Below are positions 34,326 through 43,942 of a stretch of DNA of 55,335 nucleotides, piece after piece. A program made the position numbers and the translations under genes. Source of the DNA: Gammaproteobacteria bacterium (lineage in GTDB: Bacteria > Pseudomonadota > Gammaproteobacteria > Pseudomonadales > Azotimanducaceae); assembly GCA_002704225.1 (NCBI GenBank), contig PAFU01000010.1, positions 1 through 55,335 of the forward strand. Reading direction: 5' to 3'. Under the pieces are notes generated by a model. It did not search any database. It saw only the letters and a list, made by a program, of their open reading frames with translations, and had not been told where the DNA came from. Every line of letters begins with the position of its first letter. Position 1 is the first letter of the stretch.

Positions 34326-35705
34326 TTAGGCTATCTGCAGATCCGCCACCCGCTGAGTGTCTTGCTGTAGGGTTTTAGCCGCCTGAAAGTAATGAAAGGC
34401 ACACCAGAGATTCATTAGGCTAAACACCATAAGCGAGTAGCGCAGAGACTCGGCCCCATACTCGGCGGCAAAAACATCGCTCAATATGCCGACGCCCTGT
34501 GGTCCCAGGCCCATACCGATAATGTTGAGCAAGAACAGGCAAATGGCGGCGGCAACCGAGCGCATTTGCACAGGCACCAGCTGCTGGATCATGGCGAAGG
34601 TTGGCGCCAGATAGAATCCGCCAAAAAACGCAGGAATCAGATAAACCGCTAACGCAGATGTCAGGTCGGTTAACCAAAAAAAGCACACCAAAAACGGCAC
34701 CAATCCACCCTTGCCTACCGCAACAATCCAGGCCAGCCAGCGAGGGTCACGCTTGGCCAAGTGGTCTGCCAATCGGCCCGCTGTAAAGGTGCCAATGCCG
34801 CCCACAATGCCGGCCATCAGCGCGAGGGTCAGACCCGTTTCGCTCTGACTCAGACCATGAGAGCGCACAAAGAAGGCAGGTAACCAGAGGGTCATACCGT
34901 AACCCACGAAACCTGCCAGGGCAGAGCCAAAGACCACATGTCGGGTCGCCGGCGTTTGCAGCATCGTTTTCCAAACTTCCCCAAGGCCCGGCGCTTCAGT
35001 GCGATCTTGTTTGGCTTCCTCAGACGCCCCGCGCGGAGGTTCAATCAGGGTAAAGCGCACCAGCAATGCAATTAAGAGACCCGGCAACCCCACGACAATA
35101 AACGTGGTACGCCAGCCCCAATGCTCGCTCATCCAACCGCCCCCTAAGTAGGCGATCAGCAAACCCAAGTTGATACCCATGGCAAAAATACCCATGGCGG
35201 TAGCGCGCTGGCGTTGGGGAAACAGGTCGGAAATCATCGAATGCGAGGGCGGACTCGAACCCGCTTCGCCAATGCCGACGCCGATACGTGCCAATGCCAG
35301 TTGGCTGTAGCTACCAACAAAGGCGCAGGCGACCGTCATGCCCGACCAGATCGTGGTCGCCAACGCGATGATATTTCGGCGGTTAGTACGATCTGCCAAC
35401 ATGGCGATTGGCATACCCAAGGTCGCGTAAAAAATGGCGAAGGTAAGACCGATGAGAAAGCCCATCTGAGTATCGCTGGCACCCAGCTCTAACTTGATCG
35501 GCTCGAGCAGTATCCCCATGATCTGCCGGTCCACATGGCTGGAGCAATACACCAGTACCAAGATCGCCAGCGCATACCAGCGATACCATTCGGTCTGCAT
35601 CAAGCTGTCGACGCGCGCCTGTTTTTTCTCAGCGGCGTTATCCGATCCGCTCTCCGTTACGCCACCAGCCGGCACCGATGGTTCGTTTGTTGGTTCGCTA
35701 GACAA
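34326..35705 (-). CDS. MFS transporter, spinster-like
   Basis: This 459-residue protein has twelve predicted helices. The start is a TTG at 35705 with AAGGGGAGAG about 7 bp upstream. Typical segments are YCSSHVDRQIMGILLEPIKL, GLTFAIFYATLGMPIAMLAD-R and RIGVGIGEAGSSPPSHSMIS, the last marking the spinster-like branch found next to hydrophobic-acid or aromatic catabolic genes in proteobacteria. It follows the second MFS gene by 40 bp. The substrate is unknown. Confidence 0.9.
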   Translation of the reverse strand: MSSEPTNEPSVPAGGVTESGSDNAAEKKQARVDSLMQTEWYRWYALAILVLVYCSSHVDRQIMGILLEPIKLELGASDTQMGFLIGLTFAIFYATLGMPIAMLADRTNRRNIIALATTIWSGMTVACAFVGSYSQLALARIGVGIGEAGSSPPSHSMISDLFPQRQRATAMGIFAMGINLGLLIAYLGGGWMSEHWGWRTTFIVVGLPGLLIALLVRFTLIEPPRGASEEAKQDRTEAPGLGEVWKTMLQTPATRHVVFGSALAGFVGYGMTLWLPAFFVRSHGLSQSETGLTLALMAGIVGGIGTFTAGRLADHLAKRDPRWLAWIVAVGKGGLVPFLVCFFWLTDLTSALAVYLIPAFFGGFYLAPTFAMIQQLVPVQMRSVAAAICLFLLNIIGMGLGPQGVGILSDVFAAEYGAESLRYSLMVFSLMNLWCAFHYFQAAKTLQQDTQRVADLQIA

Positions 35706-35745
35706 AATTTCTCTCCCCTTAAAATTTTATCGTGGCTGCATGGCC

Positions 35746-37062
35746 TCAGGCCATTGCGCTGTATAACGCCTCCCGGTCGCGCTCGAACCGGCGCCCAGCA
35801 AAATAGAACAGTGGAATGGCGATTAACGACAATGCCGTAAACACCAGCAAGGTCACCGTATACGGTTCGGCAATGTTCTCGGCGATCATCCAGTCCACAA
35901 AAATTCCGCCGCCGGTAACGCCCAGTCCCAGGCCAAAAAAGTTCAACGACAGAATATAGAACGCAACCACCGTACCGCGAATCTGAGGCGGCACCAGTTC
36001 TTGCACCGTTGCAAACGTTGGGCCGTAGAAGCAGCCGAGCTGAAAGTAACCAATAAAAATTCCAAATAGGAAGAACATAGAAGTCGGTTCCACCACCCGG
36101 TAATACAGTGAAATTGGGGTCAAAATCAGCATGATCCAAAACAAGAACATCGGTCGGCCCATGCCCGTTCTGCGCAAAAACATATCGCCACCAGCGCCGC
36201 CAAAGAGATTGCCGGCAATGCCACCAGCAAAAGCCAACCAACCACTGAGTTCGGCGATTTCGGTACGATCAAAGCCGCGCTCCTGAACAAACCAAAGCTG
36301 TTCAAAGGTCGCTGCCCCGAGAACAAAATGGAAAGCAACGCCGCCGAGAACAGTCATCAACAAGGCCGGAGACCGTTTGAATGCTGCCACCAAAATCGCC
36401 AGCATTTCCTTCACGGATGGCCGCTCGATGGCCGCTGCCTCAGTTTCTGCTTGCCTCTTTTGCGCTTCCACTTCATGACGCCGAGGCGTTTCTTTCATAA
36501 AGAACATGATCGCCGCGAGCACCAAACCCAGGCCGCCCAAGGCATAAAAGCAGCCCCGCCAGCCCAATAGCGGTTCTAAATAGGCCACGACAAACAAACT
36601 CATCGCGACGCCAATGGGCACGCCCATGTAATACACACCTGAGGCAAAGCCTAGACGACTGGAAGGAAAACGGTCTGCCAGCAGTGACATCGCCGTCGGC
36701 GTCATAATGGATTCACCCACGCCAATGAAAAGGCGTGGTATGGCGAGACTGACAAAGCCCTTCGCCATTCCGGACAGAGCGGTCAACGCGCTCCACAGCG
36801 CCAGACCGGCAGCGATGAGGCGAGTTCGATTCACCCGATCAGCGAGCACGCCCATGAACACGCCGGCCACGGAGTAGAAGAAGATAAAGATCAGTCCGGT
36901 GAGCAAACCAAATTGCGTATTGGTCAGACCCAAGTCCGGAACGATCCAGTTGGCAAAACTGGCCAGCAATTGTCGGTCGACGAAATTCATCACGTTAAGC
37001 AGCGTCAAAAACATCAGGAACCCGTAATCCCGGGCTGACGTGCCCTTGTCATCCTCAACCAT
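35746..37062 (-). CDS. MFS transporter, spinster-like
   Basis: This 438-residue protein has twelve predicted helices with NVMNFVDRQLLASFANWIVP, GLIFIFFYSVAGVFMGVLAD and PRLFIGVGESIMTPTAMSLL. It is of the same broad family as the neighbour downstream but clearly diverged, so the pair is an old duplication or two recruits. GGGGAAGAGG precedes the ATG. It lies 37 bp after glcF, so it could import the hydroxy-acid substrate of the GlcDEF enzyme (inference). Confidence 0.9.
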   Translation of the reverse strand: MVEDDKGTSARDYGFLMFLTLLNVMNFVDRQLLASFANWIVPDLGLTNTQFGLLTGLIFIFFYSVAGVFMGVLADRVNRTRLIAAGLALWSALTALSGMAKGFVSLAIPRLFIGVGESIMTPTAMSLLADRFPSSRLGFASGVYYMGVPIGVAMSLFVVAYLEPLLGWRGCFYALGGLGLVLAAIMFFMKETPRRHEVEAQKRQAETEAAAIERPSVKEMLAILVAAFKRSPALLMTVLGGVAFHFVLGAATFEQLWFVQERGFDRTEIAELSGWLAFAGGIAGNLFGGAGGDMFLRRTGMGRPMFLFWIMLILTPISLYYRVVEPTSMFFLFGIFIGYFQLGCFYGPTFATVQELVPPQIRGTVVAFYILSLNFFGLGLGVTGGGIFVDWMIAENIAEPYTVTLLVFTALSLIAIPLFYFAGRRFERDREALYSAMA

Positions 37063-37099
37063 CCTCTTCCCCTAAGATCGTTAGACCTTCAAGACTAGG

Positions 37100-38293
37100 T
37101 TAACTGAGCAGTTCGATCCAGTGCTTAACCGGGGTCTTGGTGCCCTCCGCCAGATGCGTCTGGCACCCCACATTCGCGGTGGCAATCAGGTCCGGCTGTT
37201 GGGATTGCAGGGCCTGCAACTTACTCTGCCGCAGTTGATCAGACCAGTCAGGCTGCAAAACCGAATAGGTTCCTGCCGAGCCGCAGCACAGGTGGGCATC
37301 GGCTACCGGCAGTAACTCGTATCCCGCTGCTGTCAGGATCTTTTCGACCAGACCTTCTACTTGCTGACCGTGTTGCAAGCTGCATGGCGGATGCCAGGCC
37401 ACCTGCTTACCGGGAAATTTGGCTGTCAGTGTCGCAGCCATGCCGCCGAGGTACTCGCTGATGTCTACCGTCGCCTCGGCAACCCTTGCAGCTCGCTCGG
37501 CGTACGCCGGATCTGCGGCCATCAAACTGCCATAGTCTTTCACCGTTACCCCACAACCTGACGCTGTGGAAACAATGGCGTCCACTTGAGCCAGCAAAGG
37601 GAAAAGCGCATCCACGTTGTTGCGCACAGCATCCAGCGTTTTGGCCTCGTCGCCCAAATGCATGTCGAGTGACCCACAGCAGCCCTCACGAGGCGAGGTC
37701 ATAACACCAATGTCCAGCCGCGCAAGCAGCGACTGAACCGATTCATTGGTGCCGCCCGTCGTGACCTGCTGAGCACAGCCCTGTAACAGCAGCACCTGTT
37801 TGGCTCCTTGGGTATTCCCGGCGAGGCCGTGGGTGACGTCGCTTGGCACCTGGGAGGCCAGCGCTCGAGGCAGCAAAAACCTTACGTACCTGCCAATACG
37901 CGCGAGCAAACGCAGTCGGCGTGCGTTCGGCACCAACCACTGCAGGAGTTGGCGTAGCGCTCCCTGAAGACCCGCACGTCGCGGCCCGATTTGCCGGCGG
38001 GCAATGTCCGCGAGTTCGCCGTAGGCGACCCCGGACGGACAGGTTGTTTCGCAAGCGCGACAGGTCAGGCAGCGATCCAAATGCTGGGTCACCCGCTCGG
38101 GACTTTCCGCGCCTTCAAAGAGTTCCTTGATGAGATAGATACGGCCTCTTGGGCCATCCAGCTCATCGCCTGAGAGTTGATAGGTTGGACAGGTGGCGTT
38201 ACAAAATCCGCAGTGCACGCAGCTGCGTAGAATTTCGTTGGCCCGCTGGCCACGATCGGTTGCAATGAATTCCGCCGGCAGCTGAGTTTGCAT
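37100..38293 (-). CDS. glcF: Glycolate oxidase iron-sulfur subunit
   Basis: This 397-residue protein has two 4Fe-4S motifs, C25-x2-C28-x2-C31-x3-C35 (CVHCGFCNATCPTY) and C75-x2-C78-x2-C81-x3-C85 (CLTCRACETTCPSGV). Two cysteine-rich CCG domains follow (REGCCGSLDMHLG and AHLCCGSAGTYSV). It passes electrons from GlcD to the quinone pool. Its ATG overlaps the glcE stop by one base (TGATG). Length is as in E. coli GlcF. Confidence 0.95.
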   Translation of the reverse strand: MQTQLPAEFIATDRGQRANEILRSCVHCGFCNATCPTYQLSGDELDGPRGRIYLIKELFEGAESPERVTQHLDRCLTCRACETTCPSGVAYGELADIARRQIGPRRAGLQGALRQLLQWLVPNARRLRLLARIGRYVRFLLPRALASQVPSDVTHGLAGNTQGAKQVLLLQGCAQQVTTGGTNESVQSLLARLDIGVMTSPREGCCGSLDMHLGDEAKTLDAVRNNVDALFPLLAQVDAIVSTASGCGVTVKDYGSLMAADPAYAERAARVAEATVDISEYLGGMAATLTAKFPGKQVAWHPPCSLQHGQQVEGLVEKILTAAGYELLPVADAHLCCGSAGTYSVLQPDWSDQLRQSKLQALQSQQPDLIATANVGCQTHLAEGTKTPVKHWIELLS

Positions 38294-39396
38294 CAGGCGT
38301 CTCCTGCGGCGAGGCCAAGGGGACTGGCAAAGACACCGCGAGGGTCAAAGGCTTTGGACAGTTGACTCATGATCTGGCCCTGCATGGCATCAATGGGCAT
38401 TGGCTCGCCAATTGCCCAGCACCATCCCCCAACGGCCTTACTGTACTCGTCCACCTGAGCCGCATCGTCGTGATACATCCAGCGCAGCCCGCCTCCCCAC
38501 AGAATCAGAGCGTCTTTTTCCCGGTCAGCCAAAAAGTTGGGCATGGGGGCGGCTGGTGGCGTCACGACCCGCCACAGCCGCTGGGACGCCGCTTCGGAAT
38601 GCGCTCGTTGAAAAAAAAGATGCTGGTGATCTTTCAGTTGCTGCCATAGCGGGTTCTCCGATAGTCGCTGGCGCAGGCCTTGGTCCGCCAACGTCTGACA
38701 GGCTGCCGCCACGCCGCTTTGATTACCAGCAAGACGCAAGCAGAAATCGCCGCCATGCCAGTAGCTTGCCGTAATCGGCAGGTTGCGCTGCCCCAGTTGT
38801 GCGCAGAGCGATAACGATTGTTCTACTGACAATGTTCCCCCCACCGTGCACTCCTCTGCAAAAGCCGGCTGTACCCTCAGGCTAATGACCGACATCACAC
38901 CCAGTGCACCCCAGGCGCCGGCCTGCAGCCGCGACACATCGTATCCGGCAACGTTCTTCATCACCTGACCACCGAACTTGAGGTATTCGCCTGCGCCATT
39001 AATCAGCTCGACGCCCAAAACAGCGTCTCGAATTGCGCCAAGCCAAGGCCGACCCGGGCCGCTCAAACCACACGCTACCGCGCCTGCGATGGTACCACTG
39101 CCTTGGGTGCCGCTGCCCGCACCCAGCTGGGGTGGTTCACAAGACAGCTGCTGCTGCCGCTCGGCCAGTACCGCATCAATCTCGCTTAACGACGTACCGC
39201 CTCGGGCGGTGATCACCAGCTCTTCAGGCTCATACTGCAAAATGCCCGAGTGCTCGCCGAGGGCCAACACGCCATCACTCGACGCGGCAGGGAGCCAACT
39301 GGCTTTACTCGCGTGACCCCGAATGGCTAACCGCTCCCGAGAATCAGCGGCGGATTTGATTTGCTCGATCAGCAAGCCGCCTCGATCACCCGACAC
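38293..39396 (-). CDS. glcE: Glycolate oxidase subunit GlcE
   Basis: This 367-residue protein has one FAD-binding PCMH-type domain: TARGGTSLSEIDAVLAERQQ, GSGTIAGAVACGLSGPGRPW and KNVAGYDVSRLQAGAWGALG. It lacks the C-terminal catalytic cap of GlcD, as expected. The start is a GTG whose first bases overlap the glcD stop (TAGTG). With GlcD and GlcF it forms the membrane-associated enzyme that oxidises glycolate to glyoxylate. Confidence 0.94.
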   Translation of the reverse strand: MSGDRGGLLIEQIKSAADSRERLAIRGHASKASWLPAASSDGVLALGEHSGILQYEPEELVITARGGTSLSEIDAVLAERQQQLSCEPPQLGAGSGTQGSGTIAGAVACGLSGPGRPWLGAIRDAVLGVELINGAGEYLKFGGQVMKNVAGYDVSRLQAGAWGALGVMSVISLRVQPAFAEECTVGGTLSVEQSLSLCAQLGQRNLPITASYWHGGDFCLRLAGNQSGVAAACQTLADQGLRQRLSENPLWQQLKDHQHLFFQRAHSEAASQRLWRVVTPPAAPMPNFLADREKDALILWGGGLRWMYHDDAAQVDEYSKAVGGWCWAIGEPMPIDAMQGQIMSQLSKAFDPRGVFASPLGLAAGDA

Positions 39397-40916
39397 TAGA
39401 AACGTTCCAGTTCAGGAAACGGTAAGCGGCCTTTGTGCACATGCATGCCACCTAGCTCTCCGCAACGGGTCAGTGTTGGAATACCTTTTCCGGGGTTCAA
39501 CAGTTCCTGTGGATCCAGAGCAGCCTTCAACCGAAAAAACTGCGCCAATTCCTCGCTGGTGAACTGCACGCACATGGTGTCCAGCTTTTCGACTCCAACA
39601 CCGTGTTCTCCGGTCACCGTGCCCCCTGCGGCGACACAGGCTTCCAGAATCTTCGCCCCCATGGCCATGGCTTTGTCCGTCTGACCAGCCACGTTGGCAT
39701 CAAATAAAATCAACGGATGCAAATTGCCGTCGGCGGCATGAAATACGTTTGCCACGGCCAGGCCAAAGGTTTGGGAAATATCGTCTATCTCTGACAACAC
39801 CTTCGGCAATGTCTTACGCGGAATCGTGCCGTCCATACAGAGATAGTCTGGAGACAGGCGGCCCACGGCCGGAAACGCTGACTTACGCCCTTTCCACAGT
39901 CGCGCCTGCTGTGTCGCGTCGTGGGCCTCATCGATCTGGTACGCGCCATGAGTACGCAGCAACTCGGTGACCTGATCGTTCAGCGTTGCCAACTCGGCGT
40001 CGGCGCCATCCAGTTCAATGATCAAAATGGCTTCGGCATCCAGCGGGTACCCGGCCTTGGCAAAGGCCTCTGCCGCTTGCACAGCCATCTTATCCATCAT
40101 TTCCATGCCTGCGGGTATGATCCCAGCAGCGATAATCGCCGCCACCGCATTACCCGCATCCACAACATGGGAGAAGGCGGCAAGCAAAACGGTCTTGGTT
40201 TCTGGCGATGGCAACAAGGCCACGGTCACTTCGGTGACGATGCCCAGCATGCCTTCGGAACCGCACAGCAGCGCAAGCAAGTCGGGCCCGGGGTTGTCGT
40301 AGACTGCACCACCCAACTCGACGACCTCGCCCGCGGCAGTCACCATGCGCACCCCCAGCACGTTGTTTACCGTCAGACCGTATTTTAGACAGTGAACACC
40401 ACCCGCGTTTTCAGCAACGTTGCCACCGATACTGCAGGCGATTTGTGATGAAGGATCTGGCGCGTAGTACAAACCGTGCTGTTCGGCCGCTTGGGTAATG
40501 GCCAAATTCCGCACACCCGGCTGCACCCGCGCAACTCTATTGTCTGGATCCACGGCCAAAATCTCGGACATCTTGGACAGGCCCAGCACGACGCCATGCT
40601 GATGGGGTCTGGCACCACCAGACAAACCTGTACCAGCGCCGCGCGGAATCACAGGTACCCGGTGCTCTGCGCAGCAGCGAACGATGGCGGCCACTTGCTC
40701 TTCGGTTTCGGGTAAGGCGACTAACCAAGGCATTTCCCGAATGGCAGTGAGTCCGTCAGTTTCATAGGGACGCAAACCCGCCGGATCGGTAATGACACAC
40801 TCGTCCGGCAACAACTGCTGAAGACGCGCAAGGACCGCACGGTGAGCGGCGCTGTGTTGGGTTAGCGCGCTGCCGCCTTGATTTACCACTGGTTCAGCCA
40901 TCTTTTTCATTCCCAT
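39396..40916 (-). CDS. glcD: Glycolate oxidase subunit GlcD
   Basis: This 506-residue FAD-linked oxidase has the PCMH FAD site VPVIPRGAGTGLSGGARPHQ and GGNVAENAGGVHCLKYGLTV, and the C-terminal cap with NVFHAADGNLHPLILFDANV and GTVTGEHGVGVEKLD. It holds the glycolate/D-lactate oxidation site. The start may be 15 bp later (ATG at 40901), which has GGGAA upstream. It is the first gene of glcD-glcE-glcF. No glcC regulator, glcB or glcG is in the window. Confidence 0.95.
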   Translation of the reverse strand: MGMKKMAEPVVNQGGSALTQHSAAHRAVLARLQQLLPDECVITDPAGLRPYETDGLTAIREMPWLVALPETEEQVAAIVRCCAEHRVPVIPRGAGTGLSGGARPHQHGVVLGLSKMSEILAVDPDNRVARVQPGVRNLAITQAAEQHGLYYAPDPSSQIACSIGGNVAENAGGVHCLKYGLTVNNVLGVRMVTAAGEVVELGGAVYDNPGPDLLALLCGSEGMLGIVTEVTVALLPSPETKTVLLAAFSHVVDAGNAVAAIIAAGIIPAGMEMMDKMAVQAAEAFAKAGYPLDAEAILIIELDGADAELATLNDQVTELLRTHGAYQIDEAHDATQQARLWKGRKSAFPAVGRLSPDYLCMDGTIPRKTLPKVLSEIDDISQTFGLAVANVFHAADGNLHPLILFDANVAGQTDKAMAMGAKILEACVAAGGTVTGEHGVGVEKLDTMCVQFTSEELAQFFRLKAALDPQELLNPGKGIPTLTRCGELGGMHVHKGRLPFPELERF

Positions 40917-41044
40917 ATTATGCAGCAGCCGCGAACGGTTAGGCAGTCATCACGACCAACCGCCGCCACGAAGACTGGGACAGTAGTGTATCCACTCACC
41001 GAACCTTCTATAGTCTCTTAATATCACTTTTTCGGGAGATTCCC

Positions 41045-41515
41045 ATGAGCGTTGAACAGCGACTGATCGATCTCGGACTGGAATTGCCCCAGCCCATGAA
41101 TACCGACACCCTACCCTTCGATCTGGTCAGAGCAGACGGCAATCATCTGTACTTGTCCGGACACGTGCCAACAGATTTAACGGGCAAGGTCAGCCAACCT
41201 TTTGGTAAGGTCGGTGCTGACGTCGGTGAAGACGAGGCCTATCGCATCGCCGCCCGTATCGCATTGGGTTTATGTGCCAGTATCAAAGCCCACATAGGGG
41301 ATCTGGATCGAGTCGATAAGTGGTTACGAATTTTTGGGATGGTGAACGCAGCACCCGGGTTCACTAAAATACCCGCCGTAATCAATGGCTGTTCCGATAC
41401 CGTGCTAGCGATCTTTGGCAATGACGTCGGGGCCCATGCGCGCAGTGCTGTGGGCATGGCCGAACTGCCCTTTAGTGTTCCTGTAGAAATTGAAGCCGAA
41501 GTGAGAATCCGATGA
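41045..41515 (+). CDS. RidA family protein (YjgF/UK114-like)
   Basis: This 156-residue protein has the RidA/chorismate-mutase-like fold with LVRADGNHLYLSGHVPTD, ARIALGLCASIKAHIGDLDR and the C-terminal GMAELPFSVPVEIEAEVRI. It belongs to the longer RidA branch near the Rut/Atu1372 type rather than the 128-residue E. coli RidA. The canonical imine-deaminating arginine (in CRAS of RidA) is not in that form here. Its stop overlaps the next start (ATGA), so it is co-translated with the cyclic amidohydrolase. GGGAG precedes the ATG. Confidence 0.88.
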   Translation: MSVEQRLIDLGLELPQPMNTDTLPFDLVRADGNHLYLSGHVPTDLTGKVSQPFGKVGADVGEDEAYRIAARIALGLCASIKAHIGDLDRVDKWLRIFGMVNAAPGFTKIPAVINGCSDTVLAIFGNDVGAHARSAVGMAELPFSVPVEIEAEVRIR

Positions 41516-42834
41516 TGAACCAACGAATAGTCAACGCACGCATTGTTAACGAAGGTACCGTTACCGAAGGCGACCTCGTTATCGAGGGCGAGCGCATCAA
41601 GGGCATTAACGTCCCCGCGCCTGCCGATGCCACCGTGTTCGACGCCAAGGGTGCCTATCTCATACCCGGCATGATCGACGACCAAGTGCACTTTCGCGAG
41701 CCGGGCTTTGAACACAAAGGCAACATTCGAACCGAATCCGCGGCGGCAGTGGCTGGCGGCATCACAAGTTACATGGAAATGCCTAACTGTAACCCGCTTA
41801 CCATTTCCCAGAGCGCCTTAATCGACAAGCGCGATCGCGCAGCCAATTGCTCTGCTGCCAACTACGGTTTTTACCTCGGCGCGACCAACGACAATCTGGA
41901 GGCCGTCAAAAGCGTCGATCCAAGTTTGACCTGCGGCGTGAAGATTTTTATGGGTGCCAGCACCGGCAACATGTTGGTGGATGACCAAACGACCTTGGAA
42001 GGCATTTTTGCCGCCACAGACTTGCTGGTCGCTACCCACTGCGAGAACACACCCATGATTCTGCAGGCAGAGGCAGACGCCGCAGCCAAGTGGGGCGAAG
42101 ACATTCCCTTTCAAGAGCACCCAAATATTCGCTCAGAAGACGCCTGCTACGCCTCCAGCTCGCTCGCTGTTGGCTTGGCCAAAAAATACGGTACCAAGCT
42201 GCACGTATTGCATCTGACCACTGCCAAAGAAATGGAACTCTTCGAGGTTGGGCCGCTAGAGAACAAACGTATTACTGCGGAAGCTTGTGTACATCACCTG
42301 TTTTTCAGCGCAGACGACTACGCGGAACGCGGCGCATTCATCAAGTGCAACCCAGCGATCAAGACCGCTGCTGACCGGGCAGCGTTGCTTAAGGCTGTAG
42401 CCGAAGATCGTATCGACGTCATCGCCACCGATCACGCACCCCACACGCTGGAAGAAAAAAGTCGCAAGTATGCTGGCGCCCCCGCTGGCCTACCGCTGGT
42501 TCAGCACGCTCTGGTATCACTTATGGAGCGCGTTGAGGACGGAACCTTTAGCATCGAACACGTGGTTCGAAAGACTTCCCACGCGCCTGCCATTCTTTAT
42601 CAGGTTGCTGAACGGGGCTTTCTACGCGAGGGGTATTTCGCTGATTTCACGTTGATCGCGCCCAACACATCGAGGGAAGACGAGCCGGTGCTCAGCAAGT
42701 GCGGGTGGAGTCCGTTTTCCGGCTATCCGTTCAAACATCGCATTGCAGGCACCTGGGTGAACGGCCATCAACGCTACGACGGCCAACAGGTCGTCGAGGG
42801 CCCCTATGGCCAAGCATTGGCTTATCAGCGCTAA
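41512..42834 (+). CDS. Dihydroorotase-family cyclic amidohydrolase
   Basis: This 440-residue protein has the amidohydrolase barrel: PGMIDDQVHFREPGFEHKG, in which the first metal-binding His of the HxH pair is Gln (Q58) and only H60 is kept; the carboxylated Lys in CGVKIFMGAST (K144); VATHCEN, LHVLHLTTAKEM and IDVIATDHAPHTLEEKSR. The IDDQVHFREPG form occurs in a dihydroorotase branch best known from Bacteroidota, from memory. It may close or open dihydroorotate, or act on another ureide such as a hydantoin. Co-translation with a RidA protein favours a degradation role (inference). Confidence 0.85.
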   Translation: MMNQRIVNARIVNEGTVTEGDLVIEGERIKGINVPAPADATVFDAKGAYLIPGMIDDQVHFREPGFEHKGNIRTESAAAVAGGITSYMEMPNCNPLTISQSALIDKRDRAANCSAANYGFYLGATNDNLEAVKSVDPSLTCGVKIFMGASTGNMLVDDQTTLEGIFAATDLLVATHCENTPMILQAEADAAAKWGEDIPFQEHPNIRSEDACYASSSLAVGLAKKYGTKLHVLHLTTAKEMELFEVGPLENKRITAEACVHHLFFSADDYAERGAFIKCNPAIKTAADRAALLKAVAEDRIDVIATDHAPHTLEEKSRKYAGAPAGLPLVQHALVSLMERVEDGTFSIEHVVRKTSHAPAILYQVAERGFLREGYFADFTLIAPNTSREDEPVLSKCGWSPFSGYPFKHRIAGTWVNGHQRYDGQQVVEGPYGQALAYQR

Positions 42835-42862
42835 GGTCAAAACCGGCGAATTGGAGAGGAAA

Positions 42863-43942
42863 ATGAACAAGTGGAAAATCGCAGGCATCAGCCTGGCTGG
42901 ACTGGTCGTCGCAGGCTGGGCGTTCGTCAATAGCCCGCTCATGATGGCAGCGATGTTTTATTTCATCGCGCCGAGCCAGAGCTTTGCCGAGGATCAACGA
43001 CAGGCAGCCCCGGATTACACCAACCCCGACTATTGGGCAGCGCGACCAGACAAGCAGGATTCGGCCGATGTGCAGCCCAACGGCTTTTCTACCGATACCG
43101 ATGCGAGCGCGAACGTCGCGGTGTTTTTCGTTCATCCCACCACCTATGTGCGGAGCGACCATTGGAACCAGCCTCTGGATCACGCGGCGACCAACAAAAC
43201 CACCGACGATACGGTCATGCGCGATCAAGCCAGCGTATTCAATGGCTGCTGTGATGTTTACGCTCCGCGCTATCGGCAAGCGACCCTGTTCAGCTTTAGC
43301 GACACCAGCGAAGCCAAAAATGGCCAACAAGCACTGGCACACGCGTACAGCGATGTCGCCGCTGCTTTCGAGCAATTTTTGCAGGAAAATCCAGAGCGAC
43401 CCATTGTTCTCGCAGGCCACAGCCAAGGCAGTCACCACCTTGATCAGCTGATTGAAGAGCAGGTTGTTGGCACCGACGTTGAGCAACGACTGGTGGCCGC
43501 CTATCCCATCGGTTTCTCCGTGGATACCAGCAACGGGCTTCCCGTCTGCCAGAGCGCGAGCCAAACCAGATGCCAAGTCACTTGGAACACAAACGCGGAA
43601 GGGGCCAATGTGGTATTGGCTCAGCCCGGAGACATCTGTGTGAACCCGCTGACTTGGACCACCGACGCGGTGCTCGCAGGTCACGAGGCGAACTTAGGCG
43701 GCGTAACGTTTGGGGCATCGGGTGATATCGAACCCGGCGTGGCCGATGCAAGGTGCCAAGACAGCCAGCTGATTGTCAGCGAAGTACGTTCACCTAACTA
43801 CGACTTCATGCCCTTTGGTGCGGGCAACTACCACATATACGACTACAGCTTTTACCACATGAATTTGCGCCAGAACGTGCAGGCGCGAGTCGAAGCCTTT
43901 TTTGCGGATCAGGCCGAGAGCACCGACGCTACCCTAAACTGA
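42863..43942 (+). CDS. DUF3089-type alpha/beta hydrolase
   Basis: This 359-residue protein starts at the ATG at 42863 (GGAGAGG upstream) and has an N-terminal hydrophobic anchor or signal (residues 5-45). It has the DUF3089 pattern: ANVAVFFVHPTTYVRSDHWN, VYAPRYRQATLF, the nucleophile elbow VLAGHSQGSHHL (Ser187 in GHSQG) and, near the end, GAGNYHIYDYSFYHMNLRQN. The family is predicted to hydrolyse esters or lipids in the envelope. It lies 28 bp after the cyclic amidohydrolase gene. Its 3' end overlaps the S9-peptidase stump on the other strand by 34 bp. Confidence 0.87.
   Translation: MNKWKIAGISLAGLVVAGWAFVNSPLMMAAMFYFIAPSQSFAEDQRQAAPDYTNPDYWAARPDKQDSADVQPNGFSTDTDASANVAVFFVHPTTYVRSDHWNQPLDHAATNKTTDDTVMRDQASVFNGCCDVYAPRYRQATLFSFSDTSEAKNGQQALAHAYSDVAAAFEQFLQENPERPIVLAGHSQGSHHLDQLIEEQVVGTDVEQRLVAAYPIGFSVDTSNGLPVCQSASQTRCQVTWNTNAEGANVVLAQPGDICVNPLTWTTDAVLAGHEANLGGVTFGASGDIEPGVADARCQDSQLIVSEVRSPNYDFMPFGAGNYHIYDYSFYHMNLRQNVQARVEAFFADQAESTDATLN

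Noticed and set aside
42731..43684. 317-codon minus-strand frame
   Set aside because: Antisense to the DUF3089 hydrolase; no ribosome site or domain.
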